From: Avoscillospira_A sp052117125
Lineage (GTDB): Bacteria > Bacillota > Clostridia > Oscillospirales > Oscillospiraceae
Assembly (NCBI RefSeq): GCF_052117125.1
Contig: NZ_JBQKJT010000007.1
Coordinates: forward strand, 145,616-209,615
DNA: 64,000 nt
Direction of reading: 5' to 3'
In this document: in pieces, positions 26,418 through 35,724 of the stretch
Layout: each line of letters starts with the position of its first letter
Position numbering within the stretch: position 1 is the stretch's first letter
The notes under the pieces: generated by a model
Told to the model about the DNA's origin: nothing
Databases searched by the model: none
Seen by the model: only the letters and a program-made list of their open reading frames with translations
Position numbers and translations under genes: made by a program

Positions 26418-27599
26418 TTATGGCAGGAACAGCGACGCATGGTTCGCCGCCACCAGAACAGCCGTACCATCCTCCCGCATGAGGACCTGGGTGATACCCA
26501 GGACACCATCGGTTTGCGCGTAGAGCCGCAGGTCGGATGTATAAATTTGCAGCCCCGAAGCCGTTAAAACGGCTACATAATCTCCAGCGGCCGACAAGTG
26601 CAGGACCTCCTGCCCCAAGGCGAGGCTTCCCCGTTCCTGACCGTTGTAATCCACTGTTTTCAACACATATTGAGAACCGGTCTGGTAGGGGTTCAATGCC
26701 AATGTCACAAAGCCGTCGCCGCCGATATCATATTTCATCAGGTGTTCCCCGTTGTATCCATAGGTGCCGTAGACCTCTCCAGTGGTACGCAGCAGCTGCA
26801 AACTGGTCTCACCTACGGCGCAAAGGTAACGATCCTGTAAATAGTCCAGCTCATAGATCAGCTGATTGCCCAGCGAAATTTGCACCGGCTCCTGGTCCGC
26901 CACAGTGGGGTCCAGCAGTAGCAGACTGCTGGTGAACGTGCCTTGATCCTGCCCCAGCGCAATTGCCGCCAGCTGGGTGCCGCCGTTGTTTACAGCACAG
27001 AGCGGCAAATACTGGCCGGACGAGTACCACTTGAACCGTTCCTGCGTCTGGTTGTCCATCATGGTCAACATGGTACGGTAGCCGTCGGCGCTGCTGGCAA
27101 AGACCATGTCGCCGTTGGCAGACAAATCCACATCGAGAATGGTGTGATCCAATGTTCGGTTCAGATGCTCTTCGCCATTGCGCACAGCACAGAGGGTTGT
27201 GCTGCCAATGTCCCACGCCGCAGCGTAATTCCCAGCTATGTTCACATTGGGGTTATCCATGGCGGCGCTCACATTTGTCGAGGGACTGCCGGTTTCATCA
27301 TAGAGCATTAGTCCGCTGCTGGTGGCTACCAGCAGTCCGTTTTCATAAATGGCATAGGTGTTACTGTCATAGGCCGGATATTGGCAACTGCCGTAAGTCC
27401 CGCCCGGCTCCACGCCCATATACGTCACCCAGCGCCGAAAACGGTCAAAGTTCAGATCTCTCCAAAACAAAACCAATGCCAGAACCGCGAGCACAACAAC
27501 TGTCACAATAATCAGCCACCGCAGACGCCGCCGGTATCGGCGCCGCCGCGCCTGTTCCGGGTGGAGCGGGGTGACTTTGGATGTATCCCACTCAGACAT
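26418..27599 (-). CDS. DUF5711-like membrane-anchored beta-propeller protein
   Basis: The 393-aa protein has a basic cytoplasmic N-terminus (RRRRYRRRLR), one membrane segment around residues 28-46 and an extracytoplasmic domain with repeated beta-strand blocks like a WD-type propeller (DVDLSANGDMVFASS, ALGQEVLHLSAAGDYVAVLT). It resembles DUF5711, whose function is unknown. The start overlaps the truA stop by 8 bp. Confidence 0.75.
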   Translation of the reverse strand: MSEWDTSKVTPLHPEQARRRRYRRRLRWLIIVTVVVLAVLALVLFWRDLNFDRFRRWVTYMGVEPGGTYGSCQYPAYDSNTYAIYENGLLVATSSGLMLYDETGSPSTNVSAAMDNPNVNIAGNYAAAWDIGSTTLCAVRNGEEHLNRTLDHTILDVDLSANGDMVFASSADGYRTMLTMMDNQTQERFKWYSSGQYLPLCAVNNGGTQLAAIALGQDQGTFTSSLLLLDPTVADQEPVQISLGNQLIYELDYLQDRYLCAVGETSLQLLRTTGEVYGTYGYNGEHLMKYDIGGDGFVTLALNPYQTGSQYVLKTVDYNGQERGSLALGQEVLHLSAAGDYVAVLTASGLQIYTSDLRLYAQTDGVLGITQVLMREDGTAVLVAANHASLFLP

Positions 27600-28353
27600 G
27601 GAACTTCACCTGCCCGTCATCGTACCACAGATGGGTCATGTAGAGTCCGCCCGGCGGTACGGTCGGTCCGGCAGCTGTCCGATCTCCCCTCTCCAACAGC
27701 ACGCTGATTTCCTCCGGGGCAATCTTACCCTCAGCGCAGTAGACTACTGTGCCGGCCATCGCGCGGGCCATATTGTAGAGGAAACCGTCGGCGCAGACCC
27801 GCAAATAAATCAGATCTCCCTGCCGTTCCACATCGTAATAGTACACGGTGCGGACCGTAGTCTTGGTTACGGTACCAACGCTGCGGACGGCGGCAAAATC
27901 ATGGGTGCCTACAAACTGGGACGCTGCCTGCTGCATGATGGTTTCATCCAAGTGTTTGGGATAAAACCAGGCCCGGTTGACATAGAAGGGATCACCGATA
28001 CGGGAATTGTAGATCAGATAAGTGTATTCCTTCCGGACACAGGAGCCGATGGCATTAAAGCCGTCGTGAACCTCCATGGCGTCCGTCACCACAATGTCCT
28101 CTGGCAGATGGGTATTGAGGGCATAGGGCAGCCGGTCCACAGGAATGCGGGAGGTGGTGCGGAAATTGGCGACATACCGTTTGGCATGGACACCGGCGTC
28201 GGTACGGCCGCAGCCGGTCATCTTGATCTTGTGGCCCACCACTGCCGCTGTGGCCTTTTCCATGGTTTCCCCTACGGTGACGTCGTTTTTCTGCACCTGC
28301 CAGCCGTGATAGGCTGTGCCCAGATAAGTCAAAAATAATGCGATATTCCGCAT
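27592..28353 (-). CDS. truA: tRNA pseudouridine(38-40) synthase
   Basis: The 253-aa enzyme isomerises uridines 38-40 in the tRNA anticodon arm. The catalytic aspartate lies in GCGRTDAGVHAKRYVANF. The N-terminus YLGTAYHGWQVQ is the conserved TruA start. I chose the ATG at 28353 with GGAGG 8 nt upstream; the longer frame overlaps ecfT. It follows ecfT in the order ecfA1-ecfA2-ecfT-truA, which is common in Firmicutes. Confidence 0.96.
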   Translation of the reverse strand: MRNIALFLTYLGTAYHGWQVQKNDVTVGETMEKATAAVVGHKIKMTGCGRTDAGVHAKRYVANFRTTSRIPVDRLPYALNTHLPEDIVVTDAMEVHDGFNAIGSCVRKEYTYLIYNSRIGDPFYVNRAWFYPKHLDETIMQQAASQFVGTHDFAAVRSVGTVTKTTVRTVYYYDVERQGDLIYLRVCADGFLYNMARAMAGTVVYCAEGKIAPEEISVLLERGDRTAAGPTVPPGGLYMTHLWYDDGQVKFHV

Positions 28354-28376
28354 ATACGGTTTCCTCCAGGAAAAAA

Positions 28377-29180
28377 TCAGATTCCCACCACGCGCAGAAC
28401 AATCATGGCCGCCACCAGCAGAATGCCAAGGCTTAAGGTCACATAGTCCCGACCGGCGAAGCGCAGCCGCTTCATGCGGGTCCGGCCCTTGCCGCCCTGA
28501 TAGCAACGGCATTCCATAGCCACCGCCAACTCATCGGCACGGCGCAAAGCGCTAACAAACAGCGGCACCAGAATGGGAATCAGCGCCTTGGCCCGCTGCA
28601 AAATGCTGCCGGTCTCAAAGTCGGCGCCCCGGGCCTTCTGGGCCGACATGATCTTGTCGGTCTCCTCAATGAGGGTGGGGATAAAGCGCAGGGCAATGCT
28701 CATCATCATGGCCAGCTCATGGACCGGGACCTTGATGCGCTTGAGTGGGTTCAGAAGCAGCTCCAGACCGTCGGTAAGAGCGATGGGCGACGTGGTATAG
28801 GTCAGCATAAACGTACCGGTAATCAGCATCAGAATCCGCCAGATCATAAAGAGGGCACTGAAAATGCCCTCCCGGGTAATGGTTAGAATCCAAAACGTGA
28901 CCACAGGGGTACCAGGCGTATAGAACAGGTTTAGAAGGCCTGTCAAACAGATGATGACCACCAAGGGCTTGAGACCCTTGAGAATGGTGCGGGGCGGGAT
29001 TCTGGACAGTCCCACAGCAACACCGAGGAACAGAAATACCGTAAGATAAGCGATGGGTCCCTCCGCCGTGAACAGTGCTACAATGAACAGTACCACCATC
29101 AACAGCTTTGTACGGGGGTCCAGCCGGTGCACCACGGTGTTGCCGGGAAAATATTGTCCCAGAGTGATATCTTTCAGCAC
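28377..29180 (-). CDS. ecfT: Energy-coupling factor transporter transmembrane protein EcfT
   Basis: The 267-aa membrane protein starts LGQYFPGNTVVHRLDPRTKL, the EcfT signature. It carries the coupling-helix motif SAQKARGADF, an A-R-G motif that contacts the ATPases. With EcfA1 and EcfA2 it forms the shared module that powers vitamin and metal S-components. No S-component gene is present in the window. Confidence 0.95.
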   Translation of the reverse strand: MLKDITLGQYFPGNTVVHRLDPRTKLLMVVLFIVALFTAEGPIAYLTVFLFLGVAVGLSRIPPRTILKGLKPLVVIICLTGLLNLFYTPGTPVVTFWILTITREGIFSALFMIWRILMLITGTFMLTYTTSPIALTDGLELLLNPLKRIKVPVHELAMMMSIALRFIPTLIEETDKIMSAQKARGADFETGSILQRAKALIPILVPLFVSALRRADELAVAMECRCYQGGKGRTRMKRLRFAGRDYVTLSLGILLVAAMIVLRVVGI

Positions 29181-29181
29181 C

Positions 29182-30039
29182 TTATGCCCCTCCCCTCAAA
29201 GCCCCAAGGGCAGCCACAGCCTGCTCCACCGTGTACACGCTGGGGTCCACATCAAGGCCTAGTTCCCGCAGGCGGTGGAAAATGGCGGTGACTACCGGCA
29301 CATCCAACCCCATCTCCGTCAGTTCCTGCGCATGGGCAAAGACCTCCCGGGGCGTGCCGGTCATGGCTACAGTACCGTGGTTCATCACATACAGCCGGTC
29401 CACATTGGCTGCCACTTCTTCCATGGAATGGCTGACCATGAGGATTGTAGCATTTTGTGCCTGCTGATAATCGCGAATATTCTGCAAAACGATTTCTCTT
29501 GCATTGGGGTCCAGGCCTGCTGTGGGTTCATCCAGAATCAATACATCCGGCTCCATGGCAATGACGCCGGCAATGGCAACCCGGCGCTTCTGACCGCCGG
29601 ACAAATCAAAGGGAGAGCGTTCCAAATCAGACTCCTCCAGGCCAACAAATCCAGCGGCCCGCAGAACCCGACGGCGCACTTCTTCTTCATCCAAGCCCAT
29701 ATTCTTGGGACCAAAGGCAATATCGGCAAAGACCGTCTCCTCAAAAAGCTGGTATTCCGGATACTGAAACACCAGTCCCACCTTGAAGCGAATCTGATGG
29801 GTGAACTGCTTATCTTTCCAGATATCCTCTCCGCGGAACAGAACTTGGCCGCTGGAGGGTCGCAGCAGACCATCCAGATGCTGAATAAATGTGGACTTGC
29901 CGGAGCCCGTATGGCCGATCAGGCCGATAAATTCCCCCTGCTCAGCGTAAAAATCCACTGATTGCAGGGCATGTCGTTCAAAGGGAGTGCCCACGCCATA
30001 GGCGTGACACAACTGTTTAGTTTCAATGATGGGCTCCAC
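29182..30039 (-). CDS. ecfA2: Energy-coupling factor transporter ATPase EcfA2
   Basis: The 285-aa ABC ATPase has Walker A GHTGSGKST, Q-loop FQYPEYQLFEETV, signature LSGGQKRRVAIAG and Walker B DVLILDEPTAGLD. The YPEYQLF form of the Q-loop region is typical of EcfA2. Its stop lies 1 bp from the ecfT start, and it follows ecfA1 by 3 bp. Confidence 0.95.
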   Translation of the reverse strand: MEPIIETKQLCHAYGVGTPFERHALQSVDFYAEQGEFIGLIGHTGSGKSTFIQHLDGLLRPSSGQVLFRGEDIWKDKQFTHQIRFKVGLVFQYPEYQLFEETVFADIAFGPKNMGLDEEEVRRRVLRAAGFVGLEESDLERSPFDLSGGQKRRVAIAGVIAMEPDVLILDEPTAGLDPNAREIVLQNIRDYQQAQNATILMVSHSMEEVAANVDRLYVMNHGTVAMTGTPREVFAHAQELTEMGLDVPVVTAIFHRLRELGLDVDPSVYTVEQAVAALGALRGGA

Positions 30040-30042
30040 GCT

Positions 30043-30912
30043 TCACTTCTCCTCCAATGCCGTACCGGCTCCAAAGACTCGGTAAATGGCCTGTACGCAT
30101 TCCTCCACCGACAGGGCATCCAGCGGTACATCTACGCCCTGCTGCCGCAGCGCATACAGTAGTTGCGTCGTCTCCGGCACTGTCAGTTGGGCCGACTGGA
30201 GCAACTCGACCTGGGAAAAAACCTGCCGGGGCGTACCGTCAGCCAGAATTTTGCCGCCGCTCATAACAATGACCCGGTCGGCATCCACGGCTTCCCGCAT
30301 GTGGTGGGTGATCAGAATGACTGTAATACCACGCTCCCGGTTGAGGCGGTGTACCGTCTCCAGCACCTCCCGCCGGCCCTGGGGGTCCAGCATGGCCGTG
30401 GGCTCGTCCAGCACAATGCATTTGGGCAGCATGGCAATGACACCGGCGATGGCAACCCGCTGTTTCTGACCACCGGACAATAGATGAGGTGCGTGCTCCC
30501 GGAATTCATACATCCCTACCATGCGCAACGCCTCGTCCACCCGACGCCGGATTTCTTCCGGTTCCACGCCCAGATTCTCAGGTGCAAAGGCCACATCCTC
30601 CTCCACCACGTTGGAAACAATTTGATTGTCAGGATTCTGAAACACCATGCCCACAGCCCGCCGAATGGCTATGAGCTCGTCTTCCATCGTGGTGTCCTTG
30701 CCGTAGACCCATACTTTGCCGCCGCTGGGCAGCAAAATGGCATTGAAATGCTTGGCCAGCGTGGATTTACCACAGCCGTTGTGGCCCAGGATTGCCACGA
30801 AGCTGCCCTGCTCAATATTTAAATCCAGGCCCGAAAAGACTTCTATCTCCTGAGCATCCTCCTGCTTTGGATAGCGGTATGTCAGGTTGTCCACGCGGAT
30901 TGCTTGTTCCAT
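30043..30912 (-). CDS. ecfA1: Energy-coupling factor transporter ATPase EcfA1
   Basis: The 289-aa ABC ATPase has Walker A GHNGCGKST, Q-loop FQNPDNQIVSNVVEEDVAF (the NPDNQ form of EcfA1), signature LSGGQKQRVAIAG and Walker B CIVLDEPTAMLDP. It pairs with EcfA2 on EcfT. I chose the ATG at 30912; an in-frame TTG at 30936 overlaps the preceding stop. The ribosome site is weak, which suggests coupling. Confidence 0.94.
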   Translation of the reverse strand: MEQAIRVDNLTYRYPKQEDAQEIEVFSGLDLNIEQGSFVAILGHNGCGKSTLAKHFNAILLPSGGKVWVYGKDTTMEDELIAIRRAVGMVFQNPDNQIVSNVVEEDVAFAPENLGVEPEEIRRRVDEALRMVGMYEFREHAPHLLSGGQKQRVAIAGVIAMLPKCIVLDEPTAMLDPQGRREVLETVHRLNRERGITVILITHHMREAVDADRVIVMSGGKILADGTPRQVFSQVELLQSAQLTVPETTQLLYALRQQGVDVPLDALSVEECVQAIYRVFGAGTALEEK

Positions 30913-30932
30913 AGGCTTTGTTCTCTTTTCTT

Positions 30933-31796
30933 TCAATCTTTAGTCCACCGGCCTGTGGCGCCGCAGGGCAGCGTCAGTCCCGTATCGGTGACGGGCAGCC
31001 CCAACTCGTCACATTCCGTATGACCGCCGTATTTGGATGATACAACGGTGTCCAGCAGGTAACCCAGGACCGATGGGGCCAGACCGGTTGTATAGGAATT
31101 GATGATAAAGAAGGCCGGGTCGTCAGACAGGACACCAGCTACCAACTGCAAAAAAGGATAGAGATCTTTTTCTAGCTTCCAAATTTCTCCGGATGGTCCG
31201 CGACCATAAGAAGGAGGGTCCATGATGATAGCGTCGTAGCGGCGGCCGCGACGAATCTCTCGCTCTACAAATTTGGCGCAATCATCCACAATCCACCGGA
31301 TAGGGGCACTTTCCAGCCCAGAGGATTTGGCATTTTCCTTGGCCCAAGCTACCATTCCCTTGGCGGCGTCCACATGGCAAACCAAGGCCCCGGCGGCTGC
31401 AGCGGCCAAGGTGGCGCCGCCGGTATAAGCAAACAGGTTCAGCACATTGAGGGGTCGTCCCGCCTTGGCGATCTGCTCCTGAATGAAATCCCAGTTGGCC
31501 GCCTGCTCCGGAAAGACGCCGGTATGTTTAAAGTTCATGGGCTTGACATTGAATGTCAACGTTCCGTAACGCACCTGCCAGCGCTCCGGCAGGCGGTTAG
31601 CATTCCATTTGCCACCGCCGCTGTTGCTTCTGGCATACCGGGCGTCGTAGTGTTTCCACAGAGGATTTTTCTTCGGCGTATTCCAGATAACCTGGGGATC
31701 AGGACGCACTAGGGTAAATTTTCCCCAGCGCTCCAGCTTTTCGCCGTCCGAGGTGTCAATGACCTCATAATCCTTCCATTTTTCCGCTCTCCACAT
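30933..31796 (-). CDS. Class I SAM-dependent methyltransferase, RlmK/RlmI-like
   Basis: The 287-aa protein has a Rossmann SAM-binding site (LNLFAYTGGATLAAAAAGA) and the catalytic block IIMDPPSYGRGP, typical of the 23S rRNA (cytosine/guanine) methyltransferase group RlmK/RlmI. The N-terminal PUA domain of RlmI is absent, so the exact target is unknown. It precedes ecfA1 closely and is probably cotranscribed. Confidence 0.88.
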   Translation of the reverse strand: MWRAEKWKDYEVIDTSDGEKLERWGKFTLVRPDPQVIWNTPKKNPLWKHYDARYARSNSGGGKWNANRLPERWQVRYGTLTFNVKPMNFKHTGVFPEQAANWDFIQEQIAKAGRPLNVLNLFAYTGGATLAAAAAGALVCHVDAAKGMVAWAKENAKSSGLESAPIRWIVDDCAKFVEREIRRGRRYDAIIMDPPSYGRGPSGEIWKLEKDLYPFLQLVAGVLSDDPAFFIINSYTTGLAPSVLGYLLDTVVSSKYGGHTECDELGLPVTDTGLTLPCGATGRWTKD

Positions 31797-31826
31797 GGAT
31801 AATTCCTCACTCTGTTTATAATATCG

Positions 31827-34448
31827 TCAATCGTTGGGGACTACTCCACCGTTGGCTGGGTCCTCCCAGCCGTGGTACGGCGGCTCCGTTGTGCCGCCTT
31901 CCCCATCAGGTATTTCCGGATTCGGATCGACGGGCTGGTTGGGATCCACGGGAGCGTTGGGGTCCACCGGTTGGTTGGGGTCTGCAGGGTCCGTTGGATT
32001 TGTCGGGTCCTCCGGCACCTCCGGCTCTTCCGGCGGCAAACTCTCCTCTGTATGCACCGTACACGTCTGTCCCATGCTGGTGCCAGACGGACTGAGCGCC
32101 GGATAATAGCCGCTGGGAATAGAGCCGCTGTAAATGGCATACTGCTGGTCTGCAACCACAATGCCGGATATGGGGAAACTGCGGTTCAGGTTTAGTAGAG
32201 CCACTGTATGAGTACCGTTACCTTCTACCTGACTGCAGAATTCATTGGCAACCTGGTTCGTTTCATCGCACAGATCCACATAGGTGTGTACGTCACAGTA
32301 TTTTGTCGGCGCGTCATCCATGGCAAGGGAACCCTTGACAACGCGGGAACCGCGGGGATCGCTCTTACAAGCGTCGGTGGCCAGCAGACCGCTGTCGCGG
32401 CAATACCATACTTCCACCACATCTGTGGGTTGCTGGAAGGTTGCCGACGGAAGTCCCGCATGAACTTGCGCCATGACCTTCTGCCAGAGATACGCGGCAG
32501 GATTGGTAGAGGATTCCGTCAGGTTGACCTCTTCCGGCACATCATAGCCGCACCAGACGGCAGCAGAATAGTAGGGTGTATAACCGCAGAACCAACGGTC
32601 GAAATCGCTGGTGGTGGTACCGGTTTTACCGGCTACTGCCATATTTTCAATCTTGGCGGGAGAACCGGTACCGTGCTCCACAGCGTATTGCAGCATATCG
32701 GTCATATACCATGCCGCCTTGGTGCTGACGGCTGTGACGGTATCCTGCGTGTTGTTGAGCACCGTTTCCTCCCGGTTATCCACCATTCTGGTTACTTTGG
32801 TATAGGTGCGGGGTTCCCGGTATACACCGCCATTGGCATAGGTGGCATATCCCGCCGCCATATCCTCAATGGTGACGCCGTGAGTCAAACCACCCATGGC
32901 CAAGGGCGCAAGATTGATATCGGAATACGTCTTGCCACCGATGACCTCCTGTTCCACAAGCGTATCCATGCCCAGCTTTTCTACGGCAAACTGATAGCTG
33001 TAGGCCGGCGTCAGGTCCGCTAGGACCTTGACGGCAACCGTGTTGGTGGACATGCTGATGGCGGAACGAATGGTCATTAAACCAGAATAACTGCGGTTGG
33101 TATTCTTTGGCCAGGCGCCGCCCTCAAAGGAATAGGGCGTATCGTCATATACGGTGGCCGGGGTAATAATGCCCTTGTCAAAGGCCGGGCCGTAAACGGT
33201 CAGGGGCTTAATGGTGGAACCTGGCGACAGCAGGGCCTGGGTGGCCCGGTTAAAGGTCAGACTGCCCGTTTTCTCACCGACGCCGCCGGAAACGGCCACC
33301 AGATCACCGGTTTGATTGTCGATGATAGCGATGCCCGATTGCAGCTGCTGGGCACTGTCGGTTTTTGGAATGTTATCCAGATTCTCGTATACCTCGTTTA
33401 CCACCGACTGAACATCCGGATTCATGGTGCAGTAGATGGACAGGCCGCCGGAACGCACCACCTGTTCCGCGATTTCCTCTGTGTAGTTGTACGTCTTGCA
33501 CAGATCTTCCGTCACGTCGCGGATTACCTGATCTACAAAATACGAATAATACTCGCTGTTGTCATCGTAACCTTCCGTCTCCTGACCGCTGGCGTTGGTA
33601 AACACCATCTCCTGATTGACGGCGGCTCGGTAGGCTTCTTCTGTCAGAATGTACCCCTGGTCGTACATCTCCCACAGAATCGTCAGCTGCCGTTCCCGGT
33701 TGGCTTCCGGGTTAATATAGGGATCATAATAGGACGGATTCTTGGTAATGCCGATGAGGCTAGCACACTCGGCTGTGGTCAGTTCCGATACATCCTTGCC
33801 GAAGTAGACACGGGCGGCGCTTTGAACGCCGTAACAGCCCTCTCCCAAATAGATCGTATTGAGGTACCAGGTCATGATCTCCTGTTTGGAGTGATCTTTT
33901 TCAAATTCCAAGGCACTGACAATTTCCAGCAACTTTCTGCGGACGGTCACCTCATCCCGTTCGGTGAGGTTTTTGATCAACTGCTGGGTAATGGTGGACG
34001 CGCCATAAGTGGAGTCACCGCCGAGAAACATATTGGCGCTGGCGCTGGCAGTACGCAGCCAGTCCACGCCTTGGTGCTCCTCGAACCGCTTATCTTCAAT
34101 GGCAATGGCAGCGTTGACCAGATCTCTGGGAATTTTGTTGTAGGTGACCCAAGTGCGGTTTTCTTTGCCGTAGAGCCGTTGCAGCTCTACCGCCTCCCCC
34201 GTGTTCGGATCAGTATAATAGATGACACTGGTTTGGTCCAGCGTGAAGTTTTCCAGGGGGACGTCGGACTGCGGAATCAAAACCTCCTGGACGTATTTTG
34301 CAAAAATACAACCGAAGATCAATCCTGTCAGCAGACCTACCAGCAGCAGTGTGCCAAGAATTTTGCCTAGAACGGCAAAAAATTTGCCGATAGCACCAAA
34401 AATCCGGCGGGCGACCGAAGGCCTTTGCATCTCGGGATTGGACGCCAT
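31827..34448 (-). CDS. Class A penicillin-binding protein (PBP1A type)
   Basis: The 873-aa bifunctional cell-wall synthase has one membrane segment (about residues 33-52) and a GT51 domain with catalytic Glu in AIEDKRFEEHQG (E118). The transpeptidase has STIK (S411), SMSTN (S467-N469) and KTG (608-610). The C-terminal 70 residues are a Pro/Asp/Asn repeat tail (PVDPNAPVDPNQPVDPN), likely unstructured outside the membrane. GGAGGTGC precedes the ATG. Confidence 0.96.
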   Translation of the reverse strand: MASNPEMQRPSVARRIFGAIGKFFAVLGKILGTLLLVGLLTGLIFGCIFAKYVQEVLIPQSDVPLENFTLDQTSVIYYTDPNTGEAVELQRLYGKENRTWVTYNKIPRDLVNAAIAIEDKRFEEHQGVDWLRTASASANMFLGGDSTYGASTITQQLIKNLTERDEVTVRRKLLEIVSALEFEKDHSKQEIMTWYLNTIYLGEGCYGVQSAARVYFGKDVSELTTAECASLIGITKNPSYYDPYINPEANRERQLTILWEMYDQGYILTEEAYRAAVNQEMVFTNASGQETEGYDDNSEYYSYFVDQVIRDVTEDLCKTYNYTEEIAEQVVRSGGLSIYCTMNPDVQSVVNEVYENLDNIPKTDSAQQLQSGIAIIDNQTGDLVAVSGGVGEKTGSLTFNRATQALLSPGSTIKPLTVYGPAFDKGIITPATVYDDTPYSFEGGAWPKNTNRSYSGLMTIRSAISMSTNTVAVKVLADLTPAYSYQFAVEKLGMDTLVEQEVIGGKTYSDINLAPLAMGGLTHGVTIEDMAAGYATYANGGVYREPRTYTKVTRMVDNREETVLNNTQDTVTAVSTKAAWYMTDMLQYAVEHGTGSPAKIENMAVAGKTGTTTSDFDRWFCGYTPYYSAAVWCGYDVPEEVNLTESSTNPAAYLWQKVMAQVHAGLPSATFQQPTDVVEVWYCRDSGLLATDACKSDPRGSRVVKGSLAMDDAPTKYCDVHTYVDLCDETNQVANEFCSQVEGNGTHTVALLNLNRSFPISGIVVADQQYAIYSGSIPSGYYPALSPSGTSMGQTCTVHTEESLPPEEPEVPEDPTNPTDPADPNQPVDPNAPVDPNQPVDPNPEIPDGEGGTTEPPYHGWEDPANGGVVPND

Positions 34449-34645
34449 AAAAGCACCTCCAAAGTTCTATTTTCATGGAATAAACAGCAGAAATATCCTG
34501 TGTTTCAGATGTATTTCTTATTCGGAAAGCGATACGATTCCAGCGTATGATTTATTATATCACATCTGTCAAATTCTTGTGTTACAAAATTTTTACGGTG
34601 ATAGAAATCATCGGTACGGGACACACTGTCCATGAGGTGAACGAC

Positions 34646-34921
34646 ATGAAGGTGCATACCTGCTTTCTGTGGCGGTTGGTCATTCCAGTGCTGCTGCTCT
34701 GTTCTATGGTATTCAATGTTCGGGCTGCCGTTCCGGCCTATACCATGACCATTGCAGATGGCTTCATCGCCGTCTGGGACCACTGCACTGGAGACTGGCA
34801 TCTGCGTTCCGCTGTTCCAGCTGCCATGCTCACGGAACAGGACCGTCAGCTGCTGCAGCAGGGGTTGGAACTGGCTGACAGCGCCGCGCTGACGCGGGCT
34901 CTGGAAGATTTTTGTTCTTGA
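34646..34921 (+). CDS. BofC C-terminal-domain-like exported protein
   Basis: The 91-aa protein has a signal peptide or anchor (about residues 8-28). A small domain, ADGFIAVWDHCTGDWHLRS, continues to LTEQDRQLLQQGLELADSAA and LEDFCS, a layout like the C-terminal domain of BofC, which tunes SpoIVB signalling in sporulation. I chose the ATG at 34646 with GAGGTG upstream. The family resemblance is by eye and could be wrong. Confidence 0.6.
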   Translation: MKVHTCFLWRLVIPVLLLCSMVFNVRAAVPAYTMTIADGFIAVWDHCTGDWHLRSAVPAAMLTEQDRQLLQQGLELADSAALTRALEDFCS

Positions 34922-34946
34922 AAGAAAATCTATTGTGATTTTCCTC

Positions 34947-34975
34947 TTGATTTTCTTCGTCTCTCCGATTAGAAT
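34947..34975 (+). promoter_or_regulatory. Promoter of the DUF1292 gene
   Basis: TTGATT (34947-34952), a 17-bp spacer and TAGAAT (34970-34975). Confidence 0.65.
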
Positions 34976-35007
34976 AACGGTATCAAGAACAAGTACGGAG
35001 GAAGCCC

Positions 35008-35292
35008 ATGGATCAGCAGTTCGGTGATAATCTGATCACCATTACCGACGAAGATGGCCGCTCCTATGAATTGGAGATTCTGGCGCAGTTTGAATACAAG
35101 GACGCGGAGTATCTGGCGCTGATTCCTGCCGACGCCGATGACACCGGCGATATGGAGGTCAGCATTCTGAAATCCTCCGAAGTGGACGGGGAGGAAATGC
35201 TCCTGGCTATTGAGGATGAAAAGGAATTGGAAGAGGTCTACAACGCCATGATGGACCTGCTTTACGACGACGAGGAAACCGAACTCCAATAA
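35008..35292 (+). CDS. DUF1292 family protein (YrzB-like)
   Basis: The 94-aa acidic protein matches DUF1292: NLITITDEDGRSYELEILAQ followed by EYKDAEYLALIPAD and EEEVYNAMMDLLYDDE-like C-terminal acidic helix. Function is unknown; in Firmicutes it is often encoded near yqgF/ruvX, which is found 3.5 kb downstream here. GGAGGAAGCCC precedes the ATG. Confidence 0.88.
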   Translation: MDQQFGDNLITITDEDGRSYELEILAQFEYKDAEYLALIPADADDTGDMEVSILKSSEVDGEEMLLAIEDEKELEEVYNAMMDLLYDDEETELQ

Positions 35293-35299
35293 CCACCGC

Positions 35300-35560
35300 T
35301 ATGTTCCCTGCTTGGTGCGTGATGGGTTCTTTTAAACCCACATTTTTTCCTAGGGACGCTGGAAAACTTTCTGCGTGGATTGCAGGCCTCCCGTTCCGGC
35401 TTTGACCGGCAATGGAAGTTGGAAGCAGTGAAGCGCAGAAGAGGCGACCCACCTGCCGAGACGTGCAGGTTATAACTGGATCCACACGGCTGAAGCGGGG
35501 TTTATTCTTGTTGAGAAGTACCTTGTGTGAAACACCGCAGTGAATGCGGTGTTTCTTTTT
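35300..35560 (+). ncRNA. Candidate 6S-like structured RNA
   Basis: A 240-nt non-coding stretch contains a small hairpin TGGGTT..AACCCA (about 35319-35334), a longer stem TTCTGCG..CGCAGAA around an inner CCGG..CCGG loop, and a terminator at its end (GAAACACCGCA / TGCGGTGTTTC, 35529-35555, then T5). The long rod with interruptions fits 6S RNA, which binds RNA polymerase. I have not folded it, and another RNA type is possible. Confidence 0.5.
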
Positions 35561-35605
35561 ATTTGTAAACTTTTTACCCTGGTTGTTCACATTTTCAGAA
35601 AAAAC

Positions 35606-35634
35606 TTGCATACATCGGGGAAATGTCCTATAAT
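35606..35634 (+). promoter_or_regulatory. SigA-type promoter of the parvulin gene
   Basis: TTGCAT (35606-35611), a 17-bp spacer and TATAAT (35629-35634). Confidence 0.8.
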
Positions 35635-35724
35635 GAATGCCGCTATATGGCTGTGGGGGCTTTGGAAATCATTGACCTATTCACTCCTACAGCAGTAAGT
35701 ACTATGAGAGGATTGATCTAACGT

